From Rostrohypoxylon terebratum (taxonomy: Eukaryota > Ascomycota > Sordariomycetes > Xylariales > Hypoxylaceae), in assembly GCA_022497145.1 (NCBI GenBank), contig MU385986.1:1-64000 (forward strand): a stretch of 64,000 nucleotides of DNA, in the 5' to 3' direction. Within the stretch, counting starts at the first letter, position 1. The number at the start of each line of letters is the position of its first letter. A program made the position numbers and the translations under genes. The notes below the pieces were generated by a model, which searched no databases, was not told where the DNA came from, and worked only from the letters and a program-made list of their open reading frames with translations. This document shows positions 53,375 to 64,000 of this stretch, piece by piece.

Positions 53375-55770
53375 ATGGGTCAGCCATCGTTTCAGGCTTC
53401 AAATGCCATCATATACCTCACATATGGAGCTTTCCTGTATGCTAGTCATCTGGGTTATTTACGCAGTATTCCGCCTTGGCTCAAGCTTATCATGCATTTG
53501 TAGATTATTGGGAACTGGCTTGGCCTGGAAGATGAGACATCAATCCAAATCAGAATTCCTTGCAGGAAATAGAACCCAGTCTGGTCAGAAATCCACATCC
53601 ACATCCACATATCATATATCATATATCATATATGAAGGCTAGATACTTTAGCATCTTCGACCGGTGGATGGCTCAGCGCTCTTGCCACCCGTTTTCTAGT
53701 ATTCCCATATACACACGCAAGACATAAGATGCTAACACTCTGCAGCTTTTCCCTTGGCCTTGAATTTCATCGCTGCTGGTGAGTAGGAAAACCGATATCG
53801 GGGCTTCGGCCAATGGCCTTCCAAGGATCAAGAGCGGTAGCACCCATGAATCAACCTGATCATATTCCAAGCCTCGAAACTTCTCTCTCCGCATTGCGGC
53901 ACGTATGAGAGTCTGATAAACCACCCTACCATGCAGCGAGAATTTGGGACTAGAGTACGGGTTGCGTAACTGACAAGTAGGTTTGTGCCCATGTACGACA
54001 AGTCTCCTCCCTCTGCAGCGCTCTCCTGAGTTCTGCTGCAGAGGGTAGGTAGATTGCGGCTCACTACGGGCGCTGAATTGAAGCAGTTCTCTGGGATCCA
54101 ACCTCGCCATTCTGTCTCCAGATGGCTGCGGGGAGATCCTTGGGGATTCTGTGTAGATGAAGCTGAGATTGTACCGTAATTACTCGATCAAGTTAATGCT
54201 TGCGTGGGAAATGTGCTGCCGCTCCGATCGCCCCCCCTTCCCCCATCCTCCCCTTTGGATTTATGAATATACTGACCTTCGATGCTAATATTTCCAGCTA
54301 TGGGTTCGGGTATTTTATTCTCTTATCCTCAACTCGCCACCCTTGCTGGCATCCAGGGAGTGATTGTCTATGCTATCGCATCAGCCTGCCCATTGTTGAT
54401 CTTCGCAGCTCTTGCACCCATCATCCGCCGGAAGTGCCCGGAGGGTTTCGTACTCACAGAGTGGACGAGACAACGGTATGGCGTAGTGACGGCACTCTAC
54501 CTAGGTGCCCTGACCCTCCTTACGCTATTTCTATACATGGTAGCTGAGCTTTCTGCGATTGGTCAAGTTGTCGAGGCATTGACCGGACTAGATGGCCTTC
54601 CGGTTGTCATCGTCGAATGCATCGTCACGACAATTTATACATGTAACTCACTCCTTTGTTTTGGACATTTCGTACAAATGATGAGAGAAATATGCTAACG
54701 ATGGCAATAACAATATAATAGCTCTCGGTGGCTTCAAAATCTCTTTCATCACTGATAATATCCAAGGCGCCATGATCTGTTGCCTGATTTTGATAGCGAC
54801 CATCACCATCGGCGCTAAAACAGAGATAAAGCGAGAACTGATTGTCGATTCAGGCCTTCTCAATCCTAGCCTTGTAGGATGGCAGCTCATCTACATATTG
54901 CCTGTTGCCGTCCTCACAAACGACTTCTTCCTTGCCAATTTCTGGCTTCGTGCTTTTGCTTCTCGGACCGACAAAGATCTCTGGATCGGTGTTTCGGTGG
55001 CTATGATTGTTATCCTAATCGTCCTGACATTGGTTGGCTGCACTGGCCTGATCGCTGTCTGGTCGGGTGCTTTTGCTCCAGATGGCGACGGGTCTGTTGC
55101 TTTCTTCCTCTTGCTTGAGCAGCTACCGAACTGGGTTGTGGGGGTCGTCTTAGTAATGTCTGTGTGTCTGAGCACTGCCGCTTTCGATAGTTTGCAATCG
55201 GCTATGGTATCATCTGCCTCTAACGACATCTTTCGCAATCGCCTCAATATCTGGTGGATTCGTGGCGCCGTTATACTGATTATCTTCCCGGTCGTGGTGC
55301 TTGCATTGAAGGCTCCAAGCATCTTGCAAATCTACTTGATATCCGACCTTCTTTCCGCTGCCACAATCCCGGTACTGATGCTTGGGTTATCGGACCACTT
55401 CTACTGGTGGCGGGGATTCGATGTCTTGGTTGGGGGGCTAGGCGGAATATTGACAGTCTTTATCTTCGGAACTATATACTACGGTGACACACAACTAGGT
55501 GGCGAGCTCATCCTCCTAGAGCAGGGGCTATACACTGGAGACTGGGGCGCGTTTGGAGCTTTTGTCGCAGCACCTGTTGGGGGTTTGCTCTGGGGTTTCG
55601 GCGCGATGGCATTGAGATTGGCGGTCCAGCTAATCCAATCCAAAGTGCGCGGTACCCGGTTCGATGCGCTCGATCACCCTACGATCATAGTACAGTCGGA
55701 AGATTTCGATGCCTTCGCTTCGGCAAGAGAGGAGGCGACCACAACCAAGATCATTGGCAAATTTTTCTAG
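53375..55770 (+). CDS. Sodium:solute symporter family transporter (urea transporter-like)
   Basis: Five exons (53375-53436, 53504-53583, 53746-53778, 54298-54642, 54722-55770) give 522 residues with consistent phases. Exon 1 encodes NAIIYLTYGAFL, exon 2 KSEFLAGNRTQSG, and the 33-nt exon 3 encodes FPLALNFIAA. Exon 4 starts MGSGILFSYPQLATLAGIQG and ends VECIVTTIYT, and exon 5 begins LGGFKISFITDNIQG. Together these are the core helices of the SSS family, closest in my memory to fungal proteins annotated as urea active transporters. It is shorter than Dur3 proper (about 650-700 residues). The substrate is inferred only. The third intron is 519 nt, far longer than the others, and an intron beginning at 53584 holds ATCCAC and ATCATAT repeats. 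Confidence 0.82.
53591..53634. repeat. ATCCAC and ATCATAT tandem repeats in an intron
   Basis: Three ATCCAC units and then about three ATCATAT units lie directly after the donor of the second intron of the SSS transporter. Confidence 0.8.
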
Positions 55771-56095
55771 ATTGCCTCGTAGGGTGTAGGAAAGAATTGA
55801 GAGCCAGTAGAGTGAAACAGTGCTGGCATCATCCGAATGGACAGGAAAACCGGATAGAGGGTGTAATTAGGACGAAAAGGTTGAGGGGATCGAGACTTAA
55901 TGATGGATACCAACGGAGGAAACGTCGAGCCTACCGTACAGACCAGATACTCGAGACACCTAATCACAATATATTTGCGATTGTCCACTGAACCTTTCAC
56001 TGCCATGTGGATTAGATAATCAAATAGTAGTCCAATACAAGGTCCTATGGTACAACTTCATCACATCCTCTCGTCGACCTCACACTCGAATTCTC
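55771..56095. other. Convergent intergenic region
   Basis: 3' UTR sequence of the two flanking genes; nothing else seen. Confidence 0.5.
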
Positions 56096-57096
56096 CTATC
56101 TAGCCCGAGACCCGAAACCTGTTGCTAAGATATCGTAATCTTCTATATGCTGTATCATAGACTCGTAAGTCGTCTCAGGTATCGTGCCCCAGATCTTCCA
56201 AGGGCCGGCCTGGTAGGTGATGGGGTGTACAGAGGACTGCATGACGATGTGCTCAACCATGTGACGCACGCGCTCGCTTCCGTTGATCAGAACGCCACCT
56301 TTCGAGTCGTCATAGCGGGCTATACGTTGGACACTGGCAATGCTGACGATGGCTTGCTTGACCAAAGACCCGTCGTTGGTGACGGGCTGAAAGGCAATCT
56401 TCCAGTCGGCTAGTCGCGGATAGCGCCAGAACTTCTCGTAGCAAACGAGCTCCCACTTGGAGCTCACATCCCTCGGGCGGCTATCTATGGCGCCTGCGAG
56501 GGTTTGGTATAGCTCTTGTGTGCAGATGGATCGCAGAGTCTCCTTGTCGCCAGCAGCCATAGCTTTGGACATCTGAATATGCAGCGCCTTTGCAGCAGGC
56601 ACAGCGGCGGATTTCCCGGCCTGGAAGCGCGGCCTGCTGAACTTGGATTTATCCATTGACATGAATTTCATGGATACCAGTGTCCGCAGATCTAGGATTC
56701 GAATCTTGAGAACTAGCCATAGCATATGAAAAAACTTTCTCGGATCTCGTGGAAATCGCCATAGGGGTGGAACCACGAAAGATCCTATAAACGCAGAGAA
56801 AGACAAGTTTCAATTAGCGACTGCGCAAGTCCATATATAGTATATGAATCGACCGATGGAAACGAGTGTGTAAAGGGGGACGGGGGCGCAATCGGAAACT
56901 GACTGGGGATTAATAAGCTTAGAATGGGCGCACGCGGCTTCTCGTTTCCCGTCCCTCTTTTCCATGAGTTTTTAGCAAAGGGCGATGCTGTGCTAAAGTC
57001 GTAACGGAAACTAGAGAGGACTGGCGGTGGTGTTCGCGATCGCAATCTCAATGAGGAAAGTAATCGTGGCCGCAACAGGCGCATGAGGTCGGCCAT
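56096..57096 (-). CDS. Mitochondrial ribosomal protein L45 (Mba1/Tim44-like domain)
   Basis: Two exons on the minus strand (57096-56904, 56784-56096) encode about 293 residues. The N-terminus RLLRPRLLSSLRLRSRTPPP is a mitochondrial targeting sequence. The mature part has SFVVPPLWRFPRDPRKF, TLVSMKFMSMDKSKFSRPRF, AAVPAAKALHIQMSKAMAAG, DKETLRSICTQELYQTLAGA, then QAIVSIASVQRIARYDDSKG and the terminal GPWKIWGTIPETTYESM. This is the Tim44/Mba1-like fold of mL45, the subunit that docks the mitoribosome at the inner membrane near the tunnel exit. The 119-nt intron joins LIP to RSFVVPP in phase. Confidence 0.92.
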
Positions 57097-58045
57097 GGCG
57101 TTGGTGATTGCCTACTTATGGAGGGGTAGGATCGAGGTAGAGTCGAGGTAAAATCGAGATAAGAGTAGACGCAATGAAGCGCCTTTGAATGAGAGGTATC
57201 TATTTCAACTCCCTATGATAGTGTCTTGACCATACCAGCCCCAGCTCTTCGTTTCCGAACATCAAATATTCGACGCTCTACGGCGCGTCGCCTTTCGGAT
57301 GTACATGTATATATGTATGTATGTATGTGCAGGATAGAAGAAGTCAAAGATAGTCGAATAAAAAATTCAAGTGGGTCGAAATGGGGACTGGAATTGGTCA
57401 GAGCTCGCAGTCCGATTCACGAGGCTATACCTAGTGTAGTAAGGTGCCCAATAGTATACCTGCTACTACTTCGTACTAGGTAGTATTATAATACATAGGA
57501 TTTGATAGAGATAACCGGAGATAACTGAAGTGAGCTAACCTGTTTTGGTATTAATCCATAGGCACAGCTAGGTACCTATCCGCATTCTGGGTCTCAATTA
57601 AGTATTAATATATTAATACCTAAGAGCCTAAGAGGAGAGAAAGAGGAATGAAACCTTGAAGGAATGCAAGAGGAAAGAGAGCCCGGATACGTCAATTAGA
57701 GTTTTAGGGGTGCTTCGTAGTATGAGTAATATGACCTCACAGGCCACATTTCCCATTTATCACTAGTAGTACGAAGTAATAATCTCCCGGACCTACACCT
57801 ACACCTACACCTACACCTACTTACGCTTATATCTACGCAACGTATGCGACACCGATATCATCAAAATCATCCATGGATACTTTTTATTAAATCACACCTA
57901 TACTTCGTACAGCATACACACATCCGGACTTCACTGCGTTCAACCACCACTTCCTATGGCCAACCCGACCCGACGACGAAGACTGGGACGACCGATTGAT
58001 CAGACACAGCCTATTCACTCGAGCCATCTTCGGGAGGCTCCTTGA
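57097..58045. other. Divergent MRPL45/EOS1 upstream region
   Basis: Contains ATGT repeats near 57300-57330, TACTTCGTA-type motifs at 57465, 57712 and 57768, and an ACCTAC hexamer repeat at 57791-57820. No gene. Confidence 0.5.
57791..57820. repeat. ACCTAC hexamer repeat, five copies
   Basis: Five perfect tandem copies of ACCTAC lie 225 bp upstream of EOS1. The unit matches the dispersed TACCTA motif and shows how it can expand. Confidence 0.9.
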
Positions 58046-58905
58046 ATGGCCAGACCACTGCCCGCCTCGTCATCTTCCTCCCCCCCTAGCTCCATCAATG
58101 GCAACACCAAACCTCACGCCCCCGTCGTAGCCGTCTCCCTCTTACAGCCTCGTGTTGCCGTCGCGCTCGGCATCCCCAAGAGCTGGTACTTGACGCTCTC
58201 GGCTTGTCGTCTTCTGTCCATCGTTCCGCCTATATTTTGGGGTATCCGTTTCACATTACGTTTTCTCCTCGCCGACCTGTTACGCCTATCCGATCACCGA
58301 GATCATGACCATGATATTACCACCACCACCACCTTCTCCTTGAGGTTGACGGAGACCGCCCTGGCTATCATTTGGGTATGTCGCCTTCCCTACCGCTATT
58401 TTCCTGCCAATTTGTCGTTCTTGTTCTTGCTTCGTTAACCCTAGTTCAGTGTTGCGCCTCGGCCTATCTCGCCTTCTTCTTCACCGATTGCCTCATGTCG
58501 CGATGGCTCATCAACTACACCCCGCAAGCGACGGTCGTACGCCTCTTAACTATCAGTTGCGCCTTCGCCTACTTAACCTCCTGGGTCGTGTATCTGACCG
58601 GCGGTTCTCACGACCCGGGCCTACTGCTACCGGCATGGATTGGTATTGCTACTATTCTGACCACCTGCTACCACTTTACACAACGGAAGATTAAGATCCG
58701 GAAAGAGACATTTGCTAGCATTAGCGTCTTCTCCATCGCGAGTTTCATTAGCATGGTTGCCTTGTTGTTCCACTCGCATTTGACCAGGGTCGGATATCAG
58801 AATGTACCTCTGGTCGCTCTGACCAAGCGTGTGTGTCAAATTGCATGCCAAATTCTTTTTCGCGTCCTTGGGGTGACCAGGGACGCAGACGCTTCGCGAG
58901 AATAA
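58046..58905 (+). CDS. EOS1: N-glycosylation protein EOS1
   Basis: Two exons (58046-58375, 58450-58905) give 261 residues. Eos1 is a polytopic ER membrane protein that affects N-glycosylation and oxidative-stress tolerance in yeast. After a Ser-rich N-tail come LLQPRVAVALGIPKSWYLTL and a hydrophobic helix. A His/Asp-rich loop (DHRDHDHDIT) follows. The conserved core is CCASAYLAFFFTDCLMSRWL, NYTPQATVVRLLTI, YLTGGSHDPGLLLPAWIGIA, CYHFTQRKIKIRKET and SISVFSIASFISMVALL. The exon junction (IIW to CCAS) was set by phase and by the family pattern. At least four hydrophobic segments are visible. Confidence 0.93.
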
Positions 58906-60557
58906 GGGACAGCTCCATTCATCGTTTTCTTCGCCCGGCTGTCATTTGACACCGTTGGTTAATTATGACTAAGTCATCATATATGGAATCGACACCGACT
59001 TCTCACTCTACCTCGGCACCACGATACCACGATACCCCGATGCCGTTATGCTGGTTACAACTGCCAGCAAGTCTAAAAAAAGGGACAGTTGGTGCCGGGG
59101 GATAGTACCTAGAGCGAGAAGGGATAGGCAGCGAGAGATCTTGCTCCCTAGCCAAACATCAAGATTAAGATTTATTCTGCCTACATCGCAAGCTAAGTTG
59201 GCTGCACGTCGGTGACACTGCCTATGATTGGGGAGACGGGACTCGGAATATGTTATTTTGTTTTTGATACCTATCCTAAGTCATTCCCAATATTCGTATT
59301 TTCCATTGAAGTATCCGTTTGCCATTCTATCTTTCCCATTTCTATGTTTGTGTTTTTTTCCCAACATAGCATTATGAAATCAACCCACAGCTGGATAATC
59401 CAATACTCACCCATTGTTGGTTCACGCAGTGTTCTTTCCTTTGCTGACCCCCTTTCGTCCTACCATTAAGTGCTCTTCGCAATTTCATAAGCTGCATAGT
59501 AATGCTTGTTGAACAATGCTTATCCGCGTTAGCATGGCAGCTTTATCACCCACCGGCCAAGCCCTCCTATTCTTTCATTATTAAGCTTTGTGCCACTAAG
59601 CGGTGCTTTGTTTACCCCAGACTAGACACTTTCTGGCCCCTCACATATTCCGTCTCCTCTCTCCTCTCTCCTCCAGTCTATGACCCAGGTAACTGACATC
59701 GGAAAGCAGCAACTCATAGTTGCCTTCCTTCTAGCTTTATAAACATTCTTCTCTGCAGTTACCACTCACATATCTACCTCCTAGAGCCGGAGATGAGTAT
59801 ACCATGTGCGCTGCTCTCCACCTAAATCAGCTTTTCTTCCTTTATTTTACCTCTTACACCTAGCATCAACAAACAGCATAGCCATTATTTTCGTCCTGTC
59901 CCTAACATGCTCCTATCTTGCCTCTATGTATAAATCCTCGCTCTACCTTCTGCTTCTTTATCTCTAGATCATTAGAAGTGCTATTATTCTGATATACCTT
60001 TAGCTTGTATTTACCTACTAATGTCCACCATCTTCACCACCATCTCTTGATATTTCCTACATGGCCCTTCGCTCGGTGGCGGCATAATGCTTGCTTGGTT
60101 ATAAAGCTCTCTCTTACGAAGTACATTGACATAACTTTATCCCCAATTTTATCAGATCAAGCTAGTGGTACGTATGCTACCATACTACCTGCCTGTCAAT
60201 AGACAATTCACATAGTACGTATATCGAGCGATTCGACGATGAGATGCCAGCTTATTGCAGCGTTGGGAATACTCATATAATTCACAAGTTAGTATTCGTA
60301 ATGGTGTATCAATTGGTCATACTGATCAAAAAGTCTAGGTACGACAGGATTGCATGGCCAACTAGCACGTTGTGCTAGATAGGCTCAATTTATCCTGTTT
60401 CATGCCCCGACCAATTGAAAGGAAAAGGCCCGCCTATTTCCCTCAGCTGATACCTAGTCAACCCGATACTATCTGTTCATCTGCGTAGAATACGTAAAGG
60501 CAAAGAGAATGGACTACTTCAGGGTACCAAACCCCCGTTTGGGATAACCCCACACCA
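58906..60557. other. 1.65-kb convergent intergenic region
   Basis: No supported coding sequence. The CT- and AT-rich DNA should include the 3' UTRs of EOS1 and the RRM gene. Confidence 0.5.
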
Positions 60558-62923
60558 CTAGCTCCGTCCTGAATCATTGCGGCGATGCTCATAAGGTCCT
60601 GCTTCATACTTTGCTTGAGTGTGAGTGTTCAAGCCACCTCTGGGAAGGGGGCTGTTTTGGGTCGGATTCGGCATGTATTGGTCGTAGTAGGGCATGGCTG
60701 CAAAATTAGGGTCCTGCAAATATGGCGTCATCCATGAGATGGGAGTGGCATAGTACGGACCAAGTGGACTCATCATTGCAGGAGTTGCTTGAGGCGTGGC
60801 AGGATAATTACCTGTGCTAGCCTGAGGGGTGCCGTGAAACTGGCCATACGGGGGGCTGGAGTAATTCTGTCCTACTGAAGGCATGTACCCATACGGCATA
60901 GTGCGGGCCATTCGAACATTGTCGGGCGACATAGGTCCGGTGAAGTTGGTCGAGGGCGCTCTAGGGCGCGAACCGCGAGAGGGCGTTGGTGTCATGGGTT
61001 CGTTCACCTGCTGCTTTTGACCCTGGGGTCGTTTGCTCACCGAAGGACTGTCGGGTACATTAATGAATTTGGAGAAAACCGGCTCCGGGCCTCCCCGACG
61101 CGCACTTCGGGGCTCACGACTGTTCTTACGCTCTACTCGAAGCAGAGATCCTCCCACGTTCTGACCCCCCTATAAGACAACAGTCAGTCGGGTTGAATGC
61201 TTCGAATATGGGCTAGTTTTTGATCTGGAAAAGCTTACCATACGATTCACGGCAGCGTCTGCGATGTCAACACGAGAAAATTCAACGAAACCAAAAGCGA
61301 TTTGGTATGGGCGTCCTGAGATTTGGTTAGCCCCATTTTTTTACTTTCAGAAGGGGGAAATACGGACCAGGCTGGGGATCCTTGCACACAACTTTGACAT
61401 TGACAACCTCGCCAACCTCCGAGGCCAGCTTAGTAAGCAGCTCTTCCACCTCGGGCTCATTCACTGGTAGATTGCCCACAAAGATAGAGCGTCGGTCTAT
61501 CTCGTACTGCTTGAGCCAGGCCTCATCTGGATCCATTGTAGACTTCATCGATTTCTTGAGGTCGTAGGCTGTGACGCGATACGTCGGATGATGACGGTAT
61601 GCCTTGAAAAGGTTCTCGTTAGTAGACTACGTATATGCAGCCGCATTTGTCAGAGGAGATAACTTACTGAAATGACGTCTCTAGCTGGGTCAAAGGAAGC
61701 GTATTCGACCAGAACACCTCCCTTGATACGCACAGCCTCCTGAATTTCCGCAGGAAGGGCCTCGCATTTGTCAATATCACCGAAACCGCTCATCTGCATG
61801 CGGGCATCCTCAACATTGACGTCATCTCCGTTAGTTTGGTAAATAATGAAGCTTCCTATGGTCTAATTAGGCGTCTTGATATTCGTATGTGTTGAAAAAT
61901 TCACTTACGGTTCGCCTTGACCATCTCCGTACGGCAAGGACGTCCTTCGACTAGAGCACCACGGCCTTGTACCACGGCCTTTCGTGCATCCTCGTCTTTC
62001 TAGATTGCCAAATTAGCCAATTTCAAGAATAGCTCGGCTCTTTCATGACTTACAGTGTACTGGCAAAACGCGAACGGCATGTTGCGTGAGTCACGACGAA
62101 TCTTCACGAAAACGATGCCATACTGACTAAAGACACGAGTCAACTCCGCTTCAAGACGCGAGTCTCGGACATGATCAGGAAGACTAATATTGGATTAGCT
62201 CTTACTTCGGGAAAAAGTGGCAAAAAGCCTGAAGAACATACTTAGCGACAAAGACACAAGCTGTCGCCGGATAGAAAGCCTGAGCATCTACACCTCCCAC
62301 CTGAGATCTGGTGCCGAAGTTGGCGGTTTGATTACGCAACATAGTAATAGGCTGCATGCTAGGAATGGCGCCTTGCATGGTTGAGCCAAATGTTGATGAA
62401 AGAGGCTGCGCTCTCTTGGGGGAACCAAAGATGTCCTCATCACCAGGCACATTGCCTAACTGAAAAGGTGCATCGTTCCTTCGTACGGATAAGTCAATTA
62501 AGATATTTCACAAGGAGCTAATATTTCAAGCTACTCACTGGTCGTCATTACGCATCTTCTGCGAGGAGGCCAATTTGCCGCGGCCGTTGCGAGCGCGATG
62601 AGGAGTGCCATAACTATCGACATAGTCAGCAGTCATCGGCCAATGTAGCTCAGTCGTTAGTTTTCTTGAGCACTTACATGGTAGATGAAGGGGAGTCTTC
62701 AAGGGTAAGACCCTCTAGTCCCACATCAAGGCGCGCACCACCTCCTACTCCTTGATAAAGGGGAAATAATGTTAGAATGTATATCTGCGCCAGAGCAGGT
62801 GTCACATTATGCTAGCTAGGATAAAACAAACTTACCTTGGTCTGACTTGGCTGCTGGAGAGTTGGGAGCCACGTGGTCCGTGATGCCGAGACTGGCAGGT
62901 CCCTTCTTTCTAAGGGAAGACAT
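60558..62923 (-). CDS. Three-RRM RNA-binding protein
   Basis: Ten exons on the minus strand, all in phase: 62923-62836, 62750-62678, 62613-62539, 62478-62242, 62183-62054, 61999-61909, 61855-61668, 61626-61368, 61315-61239 and 61169-60558. They give about 609 residues. RRM1 (about 150-230) has ACVFVANLPDH and VFVKIRRDSRNMPFAFCQYT. RRM2 (about 230-300) starts RSFIIYQTNGDD and has GGVLVEYASFDPARDVI. RRM3 (about 325-420) has RRSIFVGNLPVNE and QIAFGFVEFSR. The Pro/Tyr/Gln-rich C-terminal 170 residues look disordered. It resembles fungal cytoplasmic RNA-binding proteins of the Nrd1/Cip type. The RNA target is unknown. The start MSSLRKKGPASLG was chosen because it opens the first coding exon; further 5' exons are not excluded. 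Confidence 0.85.
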
Positions 62924-64000
62924 AGCAGCTGTCCTAGTGGATCTACCAAAGAAAGAATTCAGTATAATGCATAAGAAAATGGATGATATACTGAAGCAAA
63001 TGTACAGAGTTCTTTTAGGAGGTGGAATAAAATGACTGGATAAAGGGGGAAGGGGGAAGGCGGGCGTACGAAGAATGGCTAACCTAGTTGGAGATGGGCC
63101 ATAGATTCGGCTTCTCCAGGATACTCAGGGACGAATGAAGAAGAGGGAAAATGGAGTTAAAGGAAGAGGGATGATGAGGGATAAGGAACTGCCAGTACAC
63201 GGTATCGCACTTTGGAAGAAGGAAAGAGGAGGGGGGGAGGGGGTTGTGGAATGGCTGATATGGTATGCTCACCAGTTACAACAAGGATGGTGCTGCTAGC
63301 ACTTTGAATACACGAACATGCTAACGTACCCAGAAGAAAACAATGGAGTTTTGGGGATAAGATACGGGGGGTTGGTGACATGGGAGATCGAAATTAGCTT
63401 ACCAGAATTTTTGTTCGGCGTTCTTTGTTTACTCTCTGGCGTGGTGTGGTATAGATTGTGATTGGAGTCTGGAAATAGAGAAGATTTACCGAGTCAACTT
63501 TGAAGAAATTAAAGAAGCGGGTCGACGTGCGACGGGAAGGTTGAAGATGACTCGGCCGAGATGACTAGCTTGGAGGTGCGGAGGTGCGGAGGTGGAAGAC
63601 TATGATAAGCGTTAGTAATATCATCAGCACATACCCAGATGTTGCGTGGTGAAGGTGGTTAGGAAGAGTGAAACCTCCAGTAGATTCCAAGCTCTGAAGA
63701 TAGGTGGTAACCTTAGTACCTAGCCCTAGAGGTCTACTACCTACTAGGGTTGTGACACCAATTGAGTACCTACTAGGCACGTAGGGTACTATACATATAA
63801 GATCCATGAATAGGGTATGGATTATGGGGTACGGGGGGTTATTAAAGTATCCATACCTTGAAAATGTCGAACTCTCCTCGAGTGGATTTTGACTTGCTCT
63901 GGGGAACGAGTACTCTTATCTTGTTTTGATGTTCACTGCTGTTGAAGTTGGAAAGAGAAGTTGGAATGAGAGAAGAATTTTCTGAGATTGGAAGATGTAG
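62924..64000. other. Upstream region of the RRM gene
   Basis: About 1.1 kb without a supported gene. It may hold a long 5' UTR with introns for the minus-strand RRM gene, as GA-rich tracts (CT-rich in that orientation) occur at 63130-63240 and 63540-63600. TAGGTA-type motifs lie at 63715-63780. Confidence 0.45.

Noticed and set aside
53673..54110. 145-codon minus-strand frame as a gene
   Set aside because: It overlaps a defined micro-exon and an intron of the SSS transporter and has no recognisable motif. Kept only as part of the long-intron observation.

Overview
This is nuclear DNA of a filamentous ascomycete (Pezizomycotina, most probably Sordariomycetes). The evidence is many short GT-AG introns (mostly 50-90 nt), a five-exon EF-1alpha gene with introns packed at its 5' end, fungal-specific families (AzgA purine permease, EOS1, SLS1, fungal RhaM, Taz1/TRF-type telobox protein), and pyrimidine-rich leaders. 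I place it no closer than that. I recognise 26 protein-coding genes on both strands, reconstructed exon by exon by checking reading phase across each splice site. I found no tRNA, rRNA, CRISPR array or coding transposon.

Layout. 0-7.5 kb: YAE1 (Fe-S adaptor), an MFS sugar porter and the purine permease azgA. 8-12.2 kb: ATG3, RPL37 and ELP6. 13.6-18.5 kb: a Hol1-like MFS transporter with one non-canonical or broken splice junction, a 55-bp-arm inverted repeat just 3' of it, a mitochondrial thioredoxin-like protein and an L-rhamnose mutarotase. 19.4-24.4 kb: a GDT1-type Golgi cation transporter divergent from a telobox Myb protein; the DNA between them carries telomere-like motifs. 26.3-31.7 kb: TEF1 (EF-1alpha) and SLS1. 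32.3-37.6 kb: NSE3, SF3B5, an unknown protein with two MYND-like zinc fingers, and ISD11. 38.7-46.9 kb: an acidic, basic-patch nuclear-type protein, PAPS reductase and phosphoserine phosphatase. 47.3-51.8 kb: a small mitochondrial membrane protein and the ERF2 palmitoyltransferase. 53.3-62.9 kb: an SSS-family (urea-transporter-like) symporter, mitoribosomal L45, EOS1 and a three-RRM RNA-binding protein.

The window is mostly housekeeping, with four scattered permeases, and no secondary-metabolite or other functional cluster is evident. Several genes serve mitochondria (SLS1, MRPL45, ISD11, the thioredoxin-like protein, the 47.4 kb protein) or translation (RPL37, TEF1, ELP6, YAE1). PAPS reductase and phosphoserine phosphatase both feed cysteine synthesis and are divergent neighbours, but 2.5 kb apart.

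Intergenic DNA is long (often 0.7-2.5 kb) and full of variants of TAGGTA/TACCTA and of the 9-mer TACTTCGTA and its complement, which are nearly absent from coding sequence. The most interesting leads are the telomere-like boxes upstream of the telobox gene, the hairpin element at 16.6 kb, the dispersed 9-mer, the perfect T10A10 palindromes beside three transporter genes, and the unknown double-zinc-finger protein.
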